Shown in pieces: positions 53,601 through 64,000 of a DNA stretch of 64,000 bases. The first letter of the stretch is position 1, and each line of letters starts with the position of its first letter. The position numbers and the translations under genes were made by a program. Origin of the DNA: Leptasterias polaris (lineage: Eukaryota; Echinodermata; Asteroidea; Forcipulatida; Asteriidae); NCBI GenBank assembly GCA_037783415.1, contig JAZGTN010000189.1:992001-1056000 (forward strand). The letters are read 5' to 3'. The notes under the pieces are model-generated. The model saw nothing but the letters and a program-made list of their open reading frames with translations. It did no database searches and had not been told where the DNA came from.

Positions 53601-54014
53601 ATGAAAATTCTTTTACCGTTCACCACTGCGATACTCGCATGGGTGTTCTACGATGCATCAGCGACTGGGGCTAGTTGCACCATCGGGTCCCACGGAAGCA
53701 TTTTCCTGCCACAGCAGCACCACACACTGATCGGTCACTCGTTCCTGAATCAATCAGGGATAGTTCGGATCAAGTGTATGATGCTTTGCTGGAGGCACAA
53801 ACGCTGTTTGTCATTCAATCACAATGGCATCAGTGGCATATGTCAGCTCAACGATGCCAGGAAAGAGGATTTTCCTGATAGCTATAAGCAAGATGAAGGC
53901 TTTTCCTACTTCAGTGGTTCATCAAATAAAGACAAACCACTCCCTGAAGAAACAACGGTGACAACCAAGACAGAACAAGAAACATCTCAAGCCCAAACAA
54001 CAATGACTAATCGA
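53601..54014 (+). CDS. PAN/apple-like domain first exon, paralogue 3 (partial gene)
   Basis: 138 codons ending AATCGA|GTAAGT, phase 0. Signal peptide MKILLPFTTAILAWVFYDAS, then HTLIGHSFLNQSGIVRIKCM, MLCWRHKRCLSFNHNGISGI, CQLNDARKEDFPDSY, GFSYF. It continues into a Thr/Glu-rich linker (EETTVTTKTEQETSQAQTTM), which the 30708 gene carries in a separate short exon. Downstream F5/8C exons are not in the window; the next 10 kb is repeats, so they may lie beyond 64 kb. Confidence 0.78.
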
Positions 54015-54264
54015 GTAAGTTTTCCTTTGTATTTAATTCATTGGCGGACACGTGTCCAAGGTTATGTAAATATCAGTAATATTGCAGATTATTACCACAT
54101 AACGGCAAGTATAGAAACTTCGTTTGTACTGAGTGGCTTGAGCAGCCTTTTATTCCGTGTTAATACTCCAATAACTACATGATCTTGGAACCATGTACAT
54201 TTTGTCACGAATGCAACCATTTAGCCCAACTGAAATTTCAAAACTGAAAGCAACTCTTAGCAAA

Positions 54265-54596
54265 TCGATTTCCGGTAATAATCCAATCAGCGAAATCATA
54301 ATAAAGAACTGATCTCCGGCAATATCATTTTATCCGCGAGATCCTAAACATTATCAAAATTGATTTCCGGTAGTGATCCAATCCGCGAAATCTTAAACAA
54401 TAATCATCAAAATTTATTTCCGGTAGTAATCCAACCCGCGAAATCTTCTACAAAAATAATCAAAGTTGATTTCTGGTAGTAATCCAATCCGCGAAATCTT
54501 ATACAATTATTATCAAAATTGTTTTCCGGTAGTAATCCAATCCGCGAAATCTTATACAGTAATTCTCAACTGATTTCCGGTAGTAATCCAATCCAG
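54265..54596. repeat. ~53-bp minisatellite downstream of PAN paralogue 3
   Basis: About seven copies of GATTTCCGGTAGTAATCCAA + TCCGCGAAATCTTA. It ends about 35 bases before the foldback-like element at 54632. Confidence 0.88.
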
Positions 54597-54679
54597 GAGA
54601 AACAAGTCATAAATCAATTGCCACGGTAATGTACGGAAGCTTAAATTGCCATCACGTTACTGAGTTACAGAGATTATCT

Positions 54680-54850
54680 CAGAAACACGGAATATTTTCT
54701 TGGAAACACGGAATTCAATAATAAGGTATCTTGGAAACACGGAATTCAGTGATAAGGTATCTTGGAAACACGGAATTAAATGATAAGGTATCTTGGAAAC
54801 ACGGAATTCCAAGATAAGGTATCTTGGAAACACGGAATTCCAAGATAAGG
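54680..54850. repeat. ~30-bp array AAGGTATCTTGGAAACACGG (left arm)
   Basis: Five to six units of TTGGAAACACGGAATTCAAT GATAAGGTATC. The inverted array in the right arm (59232-59690) has about 15 units, including two copies of a longer variant with GATATAGGCTATATACC 135 bp apart. Confidence 0.88.
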
Positions 54851-55041
54851 GCCAAATTTCATGGCTCTGTTTACCGCAGAATTCTACGCTTGCGATCACC
54901 ATTCTCCGCTTATCGAGTAAGCGTGTAAGCGTGTAAGCGTAGAATGCCTAGTAAAGGACTACGCACGCGCACAAGCAAAACTTCCCTGCTTACGTGAAAT
55001 ACGCTTGACGTAAGCGCGGAATTCTATGGGGCGCCGTTTAT

Positions 55042-55415
55042 GACTTTATTACGAAACCAATATATATAGAATGAAACCAATATATATAGAATGAAACCAA
55101 TATATATAGAACGAAACAAAATATATAGAACGAAACAAAAATTTATAGAACGAAACAAAAATTTATAGAACGAAACAAAAATATATAGAACGAAACAAAA
55201 ATATATAGAACGAAACAGAAATATATTGAACGAAACAAAAATATATAGAACGAAACAAAAATGTATACAACGAAACAAAAATATATAGAACGAAACAAAA
55301 ATATATAGAACGAAACAGAAATATATTGAACGAAACAAAAATATATAGAACGAAACAAAAATGTATACAACGAAACAAAAATATATAGAACGAAACAGAA
55401 ATATATTGAACGAAG
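55042..55415. repeat. 20-bp array GAACGAAACAAAAATATATA (left arm)
   Basis: About 18 units with higher-order structure: variant units CAGAAATATATTG recur at 55218, 55318 and 55398, and ATGTATACAACG recurs beside them. The right-arm array (58885-59022) has only about seven units. Confidence 0.92.
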
Positions 55416-56020
55416 CGCCGCCTACGACGATTAAGGACCAGGCCGCACTATTTATAGAACCATGGAGTTATACTTATGTCAAAATATATATAGCACGAAA
55501 ATTAAAATAATAGCACGAAGCGCCGCCCGCGACAATTAAGGGCCAGTATGCTAGACTTGAAATCAAGTCGTTAGATAATAAGAGTCGTTGTGCACACTCA
55601 CTGCTGATAAACGTCGAATGATCGATGTAAGGATGGCTACACGAACACGTTAACTCAAAATGTTCAATGATCTTGGATCATCACACAGCCACATAGAATT
55701 TTCCCATTTTTGGGGAACAAACTGCAAATTAAGTGATTATATTCAGGCTGGTTTAACACGATTCAGTTCCAAGTGGAGCTGAAAAAAAAAATTATTACAA
55801 AAATAAGGGCAGCTTTACGGAAGCGTATTATTAGGACATTGCAAATAAAATCACGGTTAACTATTTTGCCCGGGCGATTTACTATTTCGCCCGGGCGATT
55901 TACTGTCGTTATTATGAAATACGTTAGTGTTTGTTCGCATTATACCGTGACTGAAGAATAAAACACTATATCAGTAAATATTACAAATTTACGGCATTAT
56001 CGATCAATCTTTTTAACCAA

Positions 56021-57465
56021 TACGCGCAAGTGCTGTACGCCCCGCCGCCCTACTGGAACGCTGGCAGCGCATGAGAAAACCTGTGTCTTTTTTAAAACAC
56101 TTTTTATGCGAATAGACTGTGCAAGTCTCGCGCGCATTCGAACTTCCGGGACCATAGTGGTCCCTACCATATGGAGTTTTACGTGGGCGAGATTAATTAA
56201 ACATGTTGTTGGGAATGTAATACTAGGTGAAAATAATATATGAAAGTAAAACCAATTCAACAATATAACGAAGAAAACCCGAGAAATAAACTTAACCTCA
56301 GCTTCCGGTTATTGCAAAAAATGAGAATTTTGAGCTCGCCTCCGATCATAAAACTTATGTAAAAGCTTGTTTTGGATGCGCGATTATAATCGCCAGATGC
56401 TGTAATTGCAAAGCGAACCCTTTTCATTGCAGTCTATGTTTGTTGAGGCGTCAGCATCCTCTTCAAACTGCGTCACGGGTCAATTTTAAACCCGTTTGAC
56501 CATCATGAATCCGCACAAGGGGTCTCTAAACAGTTAACATAAAAAAGCATCCTTGTCCCAGAGTTTTTATTTTTTTCCAATAATAATTAACGCACTTTTG
56601 TGTATTTTTTTCAAAAGCTAAAACTAATTTCATAAAATTGTAATGAGTTATTTTTGTTGTTCAGATTTTGTCATGAGATATAATTTAAAACAAAGATTTG
56701 ATTTCAGAAATAAAAGTGTTCTTCGTTTGACGTGTTTTCTCGTTCGGATACGCGCGAGACTTGCACAGTCTATTAAGAGTCATTCTCAACGATCGTCCCT
56801 GACAGGGAAAACAAAATATATAATGATGTACAACATAATTATTATTAAAGACCAGTTTGAACAAAAACGGCAACAATTATTGATCTATGCTGAAATTCAT
56901 TTAAAATGCTTTCAATCAATATGGAAATTAATTTTGACGCACGCCGTCAGCGGCAGAAGTGTAGCTAGTTTTTCAAAACGTTGAGGTGTGGGCCTAATTT
57001 TGTAATCAATAATTACGAAAAATTCAGAAGTGTCAAAGTATCAAAATTACATTTAAATGATAAACAAAAACATTATAAACTTGTTTAAATAGCATTCCCG
57101 TTAATTGTTCGGTCAAGTAGCTGTTTAAATATATTTACAACTAAACAGAAAGTGAATACTGAAAATCCTGATAAAAAAACTTTGCTGATAATAATATGAC
57201 GCAAACCCGACTGCGCAGTTTCCGTGTCTATCACACTTGAAACTCACATCGTCTGCTATGTTTTCAGGATTCAGTTTAAGTTTTTTAGTTGCAAATATTT
57301 GTGGTCAATGTTCTTCATCCTTATGCCATGCTGTCCTGTCTGGGAAAATGTGTAAATAATTGATCAAGACACCTAATTCGCCTAAAAAGTTAAAAAGACA
57401 ACGGTTGTCTCATGTCTGAGGTAGCGTCCCAGCCAGCGCAGTGCGGCGTACAGCACTTGCGCGTA
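56021..57465. mobile_element. 1.4-kb element nested in the foldback-like element
   Basis: Left TACGCGCAAGTGCTGTACGC, right GCGTACAGCACTTGCGCGTA. It contains the 664-bp AATAGACTG element as a further insertion. Confidence 0.7.
56111..56774. mobile_element. 664-bp element with AATAGACTGTGCAAGTCTCG ends
   Basis: Second copy of the family at 32224-32933, about 90% similar by eye. The innermost of three nested elements. Confidence 0.85.
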
Positions 57466-57469
57466 TGGA

Positions 57470-58420
57470 TGGGTCTATAGCGCCCTAAATAGCGGGGGGA
57501 AAACATAACTTGGAAGGGGGGGGGGTCTTTTTAATGTATCGAACCAATCACTTTGTGCATTTTGTCGATCTCATTTTATTTGGGGGCGGGCAAAGAGGGG
57601 GCAGGGCAAGGGTTCTGACCACCACCCCCCTACTGCCCCCTCCCCCGCTGGTTTACACCACTGCGAAGGAGTGTTGATGGGGGATGGATCTGGAGTAAGG
57701 GATGCAGGTTGGATGTGGTGTAGTTTTTTTGATGGGGCGGGGATGAGATTGAGATGAGAGATAGCACAGTTGGTTCACAAAATTTCAGGACCAGGACGCA
57801 TAAAGTGCCCCTGCCATATTTCCCCCGTAACTCTTTAAAGCTGCATTAGATCCACCACTAAACCTTTTGACGTATAGACCATGTGACCTGTGACATCACA
57901 TGTTTACAAAAGAGCCACAGAGCCTGGACTTCCTGCAGGCACATTTGTACACAGCTCAATGGAAGAATACAACAAATGTTATGTTTGATGGAGATTGCAC
58001 CTGTCTGATTTTTCTCAACTTTTGATATGAAGAAAGGGGGAACATCTCAAAAGCTGTCAGCTGTTGCTTTTGTAAATTTTGAATTTATGTGAAAATTTTC
58101 ATAGCATCTGAACAAAAAATAGGCCTCCTAAGGAAATAATTTTATAGCATTTGGAAAACCAAAATAAGGAAATAATGGAAACATTACTTTCTTGATCACC
58201 AAAAGGGCATAAAACTACCAAAATGCCCTCTAACGGCAAATTCGTGAAAAATCTTGTGTCATCATTTAGGAATTGGAATGAACATTTCATGGCAAGTAAA
58301 ACTCCGTAAATCAGGGTGTTGTAACGCCGTCAAATTAGAGCGTTAGAACGCCACGTGCGTTATATATATAAAGCCGTTCTGAAATAGTGTTTTGTAGTTG
58401 ACTACACGGCGAGTGGCATT
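57470..58420. other. Central part of the foldback-like element, nothing recognised
   Basis: G-rich low-complexity at 57490-57740 (GGGGGGAAAACATAACTTGG, GGGGGCGGGCAAAGAGGGGG), then AT-rich sequence. No coding evidence. Confidence 0.5.
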
Positions 58421-59797
58421 ACAAAACTAAATCGCCCGGGCGAAATAGTAAACCGTGAATTTTTGTTGCAATGTCCTAAATACGCTTCCGTAAAGCTGCC
58501 CTTATTATTTTTTGTAATAATTTTTTTTTTTTAGCTCCACTTGGAACTGAATCGTGTTAAACCAGCCTGAATATAATCACTTAATTTGCAGTTTGTTCCC
58601 CCAAATTGGGAAAATTCTCTGTGGCTGTGTGATGTTCCAAAATAATTAAAAATTTTGAGTTAACGTGTTCGTGTAGCCACAGCGATCATTCGACGTTTAT
58701 CAGCAGTGAGTGTGCACAACGACTTGATTTCAAGTCTAGCATACTGGCCCTTAATCGTCGCGGGCGGCGCTTCGTGCTATTATTTTTATTTTCGTGCTAT
58801 ATATATTTTGGCATAAGTATAGCTCCATGGTTCTATAAATAGTGCGGCCTGGTCCTTAATCGTCGTAGGTGGCGCTTCGTTCAATATATTTCTGTTTCGT
58901 TGTATATATTTTTGTTTCGTTGTATATATTTTTGTTTCGTTGTATATATTTTTGTTTCGTTCTATATATATTGGTTTCATTCTATATACATTGGTTTCAT
59001 TCTATATATATTTTGGTTTCGTAATAAAGTCATAAACGGCGTCCCATAGAATTCCGCGCTTACGTGAAGCGTACTATCACGGGTAAGCAGGGAAGTTTTG
59101 CTTGTGCGCGTGCGTAGCCATTACTAGGCATTCTACGCTTACACAGCTAGCGCAGAAATTCGGCGCTTGCTCGGTAAGCGGAATGGTGATCGCAAGCGCA
59201 GAATTCTGCGGTAAGCAGAGCCATGAAATTTGGCCCTTATCTTGGAATTCCGTGTTTCCAAGATGCCTTATCATTGAATTCCGTGTTTCCAAGATACCTT
59301 ATCATTGAATTCCGTGTTTCCAAGATACCTTATCATTGAATTCCGTGTTTCCAAGATATAGGCTATATACCTCATTATTGAATTTTGTGTTTCCAAGATA
59401 CCTCATCTTGGAATTCCGTGTTTCCAAGATACCTTATCATTGAATTCCGTGTTTCCAAGATACCTTATTATTGAATTCTGTGTTTCCAAGATATAGGCTA
59501 TATACCTCATTATTGAATTTTGTGTTTCCAAGATACCTCATCTTGGAATTCCGTGTTTCCAAGATACCTTATCATTGAATTCCGTGTTTCCAAGATACCT
59601 TATCATTGAATTCCGAGTTTCGGGGATACGGTATCATTGAATTCCATGTTTCAGAGATACCTTATTATTGAATTCCGTGTTTCCAAGAAAATATTCCGTG
59701 TTTCTGAAATAAATTATCTCTGTAACCATGGAGGAAGGTTTTTCCTTCCTCCATGCTGTAACTCAGTATAAACGTGATGGCAATTTAAGCTTCCGTA

Positions 59798-60976
59798 GTG
59801 ACCACACCACACGAACAAGACCCAGTCGCCGTCACTGACACGTGCTTATATACCTCGTGCGGCCCGGACAGTGGACGTTCTACACGACCGCGTCTTCAAC
59901 AGTGAAAGACGTCCGGTAACCGCTCAAATAACTATCATGGGATATGATTTAAAGATAGAGGGCGCCCCATATTTCGCTACAGTATTTACATAAAATTGAT
60001 ATAAAACGTTCAGAGAGAGAAAGGACGAGAAACACTAATAAATGCCCAGAACATACATGATATGTTAATCTTATACTTGAAACACACAAACTTTTAATAT
60101 TCGACAATCTCCATCCCTTCCTACCCCATGTTCGCCATTGGACAATATTCATGTATGTTAAACGGGTCCCTGTTAATTTTTGAATTCTTCAACGTCTCTT
60201 CTTTGTTACCGATGAATCTTTAAAAAATGTTTTAAAGTGTACAATGACAAACTCCCAACATACTTGTTAGATTAGCATCGTTGACAGCAACTGTGCGCCA
60301 AGGAGGATTATGTCTAGGGCAAACCCCCCCCCCCCCCCCCAATATTTAATGGGTGGGGTCCAGGAGCCAGCGTTACGGCCCCTGTTGGGGTCCAAGGGCG
60401 AAGCTCTAGTGGGGGGTCCAGGGGGCGAAGCCCCCGGAAGCTTTTAGCTTTGGCGTTTTGCGGGTGAAACATGAAACTTCCATACGCCTAAAAACAGAGA
60501 AATAGCCACACTTGCACTTTTGATATATATCGATCTTTTACTTAGCTTTAAGGAAAAATTTCTGTAACATCAATAGGCTCAAATACAATTTTACTCCCAC
60601 ATATCAACTAGACCGAGTATCCATAATGGACATAATGGACACGTCCCCCCCACTTTTTAGACATCTGATATGCTGTCCCCCCCCCCCCCCCCCACTTTTT
60701 GATTGACTGTTCATTAGAAATATGCAACAAAATATAAAAAAATATACACCATTTTCTTGATTTAATATTTTATTACAATTTTTGTTCAAATAAAAGAATA
60801 GCGAACAAACGGTGAAATGTTTTCTTCATTTTAATTTTTCTGATGGACCATGCGCAGAATGGTATTTTGGGCCTATTTCCGTTTCTATAATACAGACAAG
60901 AGAGCCCAAGACATGAACGCCAAAATCCCGCTTACATTATATTGTTAGCATTCAAGTTATGCGTCGTTTGTGTATG
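59798..60976. other. Intergenic, low-complexity C tracts
   Basis: C tracts of 14-17 bases at about 60326-60341 and 60676-60692, and a repeated GGGGTCCAGGGGGCGAAGCC-type string at 60355-60440. No gene. Confidence 0.5.
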
Positions 60977-61857
60977 CTATAGATAGTTCCCAGTAGACGC
61001 CATCTTTAAAGGCAAATCGCATTTTGGCTTGCAGGCACGTCAAGTGCTCAAATTATTAACGCAGCCGCGTCGTTTACTAACCAATCATGCAATGAGTTTT
61101 GTGAAATGTGCGCGTGCTGCACGCCGTTCTCACGCGTAACGCATGACTGTGTTCTAAATTGCCCGTAAAGATGGCCGATTTACGTCATAATTCGTCGCGC
61201 GTACCACGAACCGACCTAACTCGTACACAGTATAAAAAAACATGTTTGGAGAAAATCACGAATGAAGTTGCACTATTTTTCAAACTGCTGTTTCGGGTTC
61301 TGCTAACTATTTGTATACAATTTTTTAAGACAAACATAAAGCCGACTACTTTATTAATACAGAACTGTCAATTTCATTTAATCCCCGCAACTATTTTAAT
61401 TAGTAAATAATACCTAAACAGATAGGTCACTTTGTGAAAATTAAAATCCGAGTTTTGCCCGCAGAGCGCCGTGTACAAACCAATGCACAATAGAGACGTA
61501 TCTAGTTAGGTCACTTTGTGAAAATACCACGCTTTGAGTTAGGTCAGTTCGTGGTACGCAAATTTTACACGCGCGCCCGAACTGCGCGCGCTGTAGCACA
61601 TAGTACATCATTGGTAAAGTGGCGTATCTAGATAGGTCACTTTGTGAAAAGACAAAACGGCAAATCTAGTGATACGTCGTTTTTAGTAATTAGTGTAATT
61701 ACAAAACTATTACGTATTTAGTACTGAAACTTGCTGAAAATGTTAACAGTAATGAGTATATTAATAATTTGTAAAAAAAAAAAAATTGCAAAAGTGTGTG
61801 ATTTTTGTCAGTTAGGTCGGTTCGTGGTACGCGCGACGAATTATTGCAACCTATCTA
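60977..61857. mobile_element. CTATAGATAG repeat interrupted by a 652-bp insertion
   Basis: CTATAGATAGTTCCCAGTAG ... GGCCGATTTACGTCATA, then the insert, then TATTGCAACCTATCTATA. Colinear with 38071-38305. Confidence 0.85.
61190..61841. mobile_element. 652-bp DNA transposon with 31-bp perfect inverted ends and TA target duplication
   Basis: Both ends start ATTCGTCGCGCGTACCACGA and stay identical for 31 bases. Flanking TA at 61188-61189 and 61842-61843 corresponds to a single TA in the uninterrupted copy at 38 kb. Inside, TAGGTCACTTTGTGAAAA occurs three times. No transposase ORF; probably a non-autonomous TA-inserting element (Tc1/mariner-like or similar). Confidence 0.92.
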
Positions 61858-62104
61858 TAATGTACGGTACACGATCCCTCCACAAAGGAAGTCTGTGTGT
61901 GCGCGCACGTGCAAATGTGTTACATTTTGTTACAATCGCACAACGCACAAAATGTAGTAAAATCCATTAAAATAAATAGGAGCAGTTTGGGCCATGACAA
62001 AATTAGTCGAAGAAGCAGTATTTTAGTTTTTCGAAGAACTTCAAGCTGACACAAATAATGTAAGATGTATTTTTTCAAGACTTGCTCGCCCGTCCCCCCT
62101 ACTT

Positions 62105-62425
62105 TTCAGTAGTCCTTTAAGCAAGACACTTAACCATCATTGCTTCGTCCTTCGGATAGGACGTAAAGCCGTTGGTCCCGTGTGTTGTGTAATGCACGTA
62201 AAAGAACCCAGTGCACTTATCGTAAAGAGAAGGGGTTCGCCCCGGTGCTCCTGGTTTGATCGGCAGCACCTTGTAAAACCATTACATGGTGCTATAAGAA
62301 AAAGGTCTCATACTTCAACAACGTAGCTCCACATACCTTGCAGGAAAAATACTGAGCGCTTTGTTTCGCCCCTAGGGGTATGATAAAAAGCGCTATATAA
62401 GAACCGAGTATTATATTATTATATA
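62105..62425 (+). mobile_element. SINE body and tail (tRNA head missing)
   Basis: AAGCAAGACACTTAACCATC, CTTCGTCCTTCGGATAGGAC, GGGGTTCGCCCCGGTGCTCC and tail AAAAAGCGCTATATAAGAAC. Same family as 19060-19445. Confidence 0.8.
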
Positions 62426-62547
62426 TTATCTGAAAGTGTGTATAAACAACGGACACGGAAACCAGTCACCCCCTCACATACAAACTCGTCCCCTCTCAAA
62501 GTCGCCCCTCACAAGGGAATTTAAAAAAATTGGTGTGATTGGAATTT

Positions 62548-62770
62548 AGGAGAACGAAATATCTATCTTGAGGGAACAAAAGCTAGCTATCTTAAGGGAA
62601 CGAAAGAGGAAATTTGGGGAACAAAATATCATTGCGAGGGAACGATCGAAAGCGTATAATTTAGGGAACGAAAGCATATTTCGGATGAACGAAAGTATAT
62701 TTCGGGCAAACAATTCAAAGTCGTATTTCGAGGAAACGAAAGCTTGTTTTTAGGGAACGAAATCCCCTTT
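62548..62770. repeat. Irregular repeat of GGGAACGAAA
   Basis: About ten occurrences of (G)GGAACGAAAG or close variants at 20-30-base spacing. Spacing and spacer sequence vary, unlike the 20-bp array in the foldback arms, although both share ACGAAA. Confidence 0.7.
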
Positions 62771-64000
62771 CGGTGGAAATAACGCGTATTTTTATGGAAC
62801 ATAGTTTTGTTGGAATTTTGTGAGTCGAGAGATGGAAAAAGAAATTTCGAGTGAGGTATTTTTTCCACCTTTTAATTTTTAATTTCTTTTTCAGGGGCTG
62901 TTTTTTTTTTTTTTTTTTTTTGGGGGGGGCTCGTTTTTTGTAATTTGTCACACAAATTGTTTAACCTAATTGCACCGTCAATATAAAAGTGGTATTCCTA
63001 TGTATTGACATAAATCTTATTAAATTACCAAGAAATTCGGTACAAATCGGTGGAAGGAACGTACACAGAGCATTGAAACGTTGCGTTTTTGAAACAGCGG
63101 ATTCTATCAGCGAGGTTTACCGACTAACAAACCCGCAATGACAACAATGTAGTTGGTGGTCTGGCTCCCTACCCCTCCGACGTTCATGGGCTTCCAGGTA
63201 CAGCTATCTCTTGGCTCGGGGGTTTCCGTCGCGCTGAGCCCCGCCGTGAGACACTGCCAGCCAGCTACACGATTACCCCTGTGTGACGCTTAGCTAGTCC
63301 CCACGCTGTGTACTGTAAAACACGCTTCCGTTACTCGGACTCTCTGAAATAAAATCTTACGTTCGATTTTTTGTAATTATTTACAAGTTATATCCATAAT
63401 TTGAATACGTATTTTCTTTTGTCAAATACTCATGAATACTTGTTAAAAAACAGAGTTGAATTCGGTACAGTAGCCTAATTAATTTTTATACGGCTGGAAG
63501 TAAAACTTACTCCAAAAATCACGAGGGTTATCCGAACCAAAATTGTGGTTCGGATAACCCATGTGACCTTCGTTTTTTGAAAAATGCTCAAAAACGGCCA
63601 AAATTGATGGTTTCTTTTAGGAACCGTTCTTCTCCATTCCTGGAAGACCTTTGGAATCATGTTTTAGTCAATTTTGTAGCCAAAATAGCCCAACGAAGCC
63701 GGTACTGTGTCCCTTTAATAGAGAAAACGCACGAAATCAGGTGGGGACTGCGTTTAAAACGCAACCCACATTTCATTCTCTAGTCTAAGGTGGGGCAAGA
63801 TTCCACCAAGTCAACCTGATACCCTGAACAGTGTGCAATGCCAATGTGGCTGTATATAGTTTCGAGTCAATGGGAAATTGTAAAAGAAAAACGAAGGTTG
63901 CACCTTTGCCGTTATGGATAACACAGTAAAAGCTTGTTGTCGGTTTTGCTTTCTTGGTTTGCCTCTTCATTGGCCCATTAAATCATCGTTCAATCTATTA
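62771..64000. other. Right end of window, no gene recognised
   Basis: Contains a 23-T run at about 62900-62922 and a small palindrome at 63525-63560 (GGGTTATCCGAACC with its inverse, 8-base loop). ORFs here are short and unrecognised; no F5/8C exon for PAN paralogue 3 was seen. Confidence 0.5.

Larger units (their letters stand above)
54632..59797. mobile_element. 5.2-kb foldback-like element with >1.2-kb inverted arms built of tandem repeats
   Basis: Outer ends TACGGAAGCTTAAATTGCCA and TGGCAATTTAAGCTTCCGTA. Going inward, both arms have in the same order and inverted: a ~30-bp array (AAGGTATCTTGGAAACACGG), GCAGAATTCTACGCTTGCGA-type text, a ~20-bp array (ACGAAACAAAAATATATAGA), GGCGCTTCGT/ACGAAGCGCC blocks, and GCCCGGGCGATTTAC at the inner edges (55869-55905; 58431-58445). 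Left arm about 54632-55905, right arm about 58425-59797. The 2.5-kb centre contains two nested elements and no transposase-like ORF. The architecture resembles foldback/Galileo-type elements. Confidence 0.8.

Noticed and set aside
55024..55378. Long hydrophobic ORFs (FRSIYFCFVLYIFVS repeats)
   Set aside because: Frames through the 20-bp array; periodic codons reflect the satellite, not a membrane protein.
62771..64000. Missing F5/8C exons for PAN paralogue 3
   Set aside because: I looked for LGMESG, WLQVDLG-like and RFELVGC motifs with splice sites and found none.

Overview
This is 64 kb of animal nuclear DNA: AT-rich, with split genes, GT-AG introns and dense mobile elements. The repeat families (tRNA-derived SINEs ending in an AAAAAGCGCTATATAAGAACC-like tail, and many copies of a GGGCCCAATTTCATAGAGCTGCT terminal-inverted-repeat element) and the diverged orthologue sequences suggest an echinoderm, probably a sea star. 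The species call is inference; the gene calls do not depend on it.

Layout. (1) 47-1108, plus strand: the last two coding exons of SF3A3, a U2 snRNP splicing factor. (2) 4704-29673, minus strand: a complete 20-exon TRAPPC10 gene, convergent with SF3A3. Its coding exons sum to 3,735 nt (1,244 residues, stop included in the nt count), all phases agree, and the human protein is about 1,259 residues. Intron 11 is a minor-class (U12) AT-AC intron. Intron 3 holds a 12-copy minisatellite whose unit is the exon 3/intron 3 splice junction itself. The other introns hold SINEs, MITEs, two further tandem arrays and a LINE 3' end nested in a MITE. (3) 29674-30707: a CpG-containing divergent promoter interval. 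(4) 30708-35595, plus strand: a complete five-exon gene for a secreted 294-residue protein with a PAN/apple-like domain followed by an F5/8 type C (discoidin) domain. (5) 40360-40713 and 53601-54014, plus strand: two paralogous first exons (signal peptide plus PAN-like domain) whose downstream exons I could not find in the window. (6) The remainder of 36-64 kb is intergenic and made largely of mobile DNA: two foldback-like elements with long inverted arms built of tandem repeats (41.48-44.48 kb and 54.63-59.80 kb), a 652-bp TA-inserted element with its empty site preserved in a related repeat at 38 kb, a 759-bp element with palindrome-rich ends, large hairpins near 37 kb, and LINE remnants.

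The housekeeping genes act in pre-mRNA splicing (SF3A3) and Golgi/endosome Rab activation (TRAPPC10). The PAN/discoidin family looks like an extracellular binding protein family expanded by tandem duplication. I saw no CRISPR array, rRNA gene, intact tRNA gene or intact autonomous transposon.
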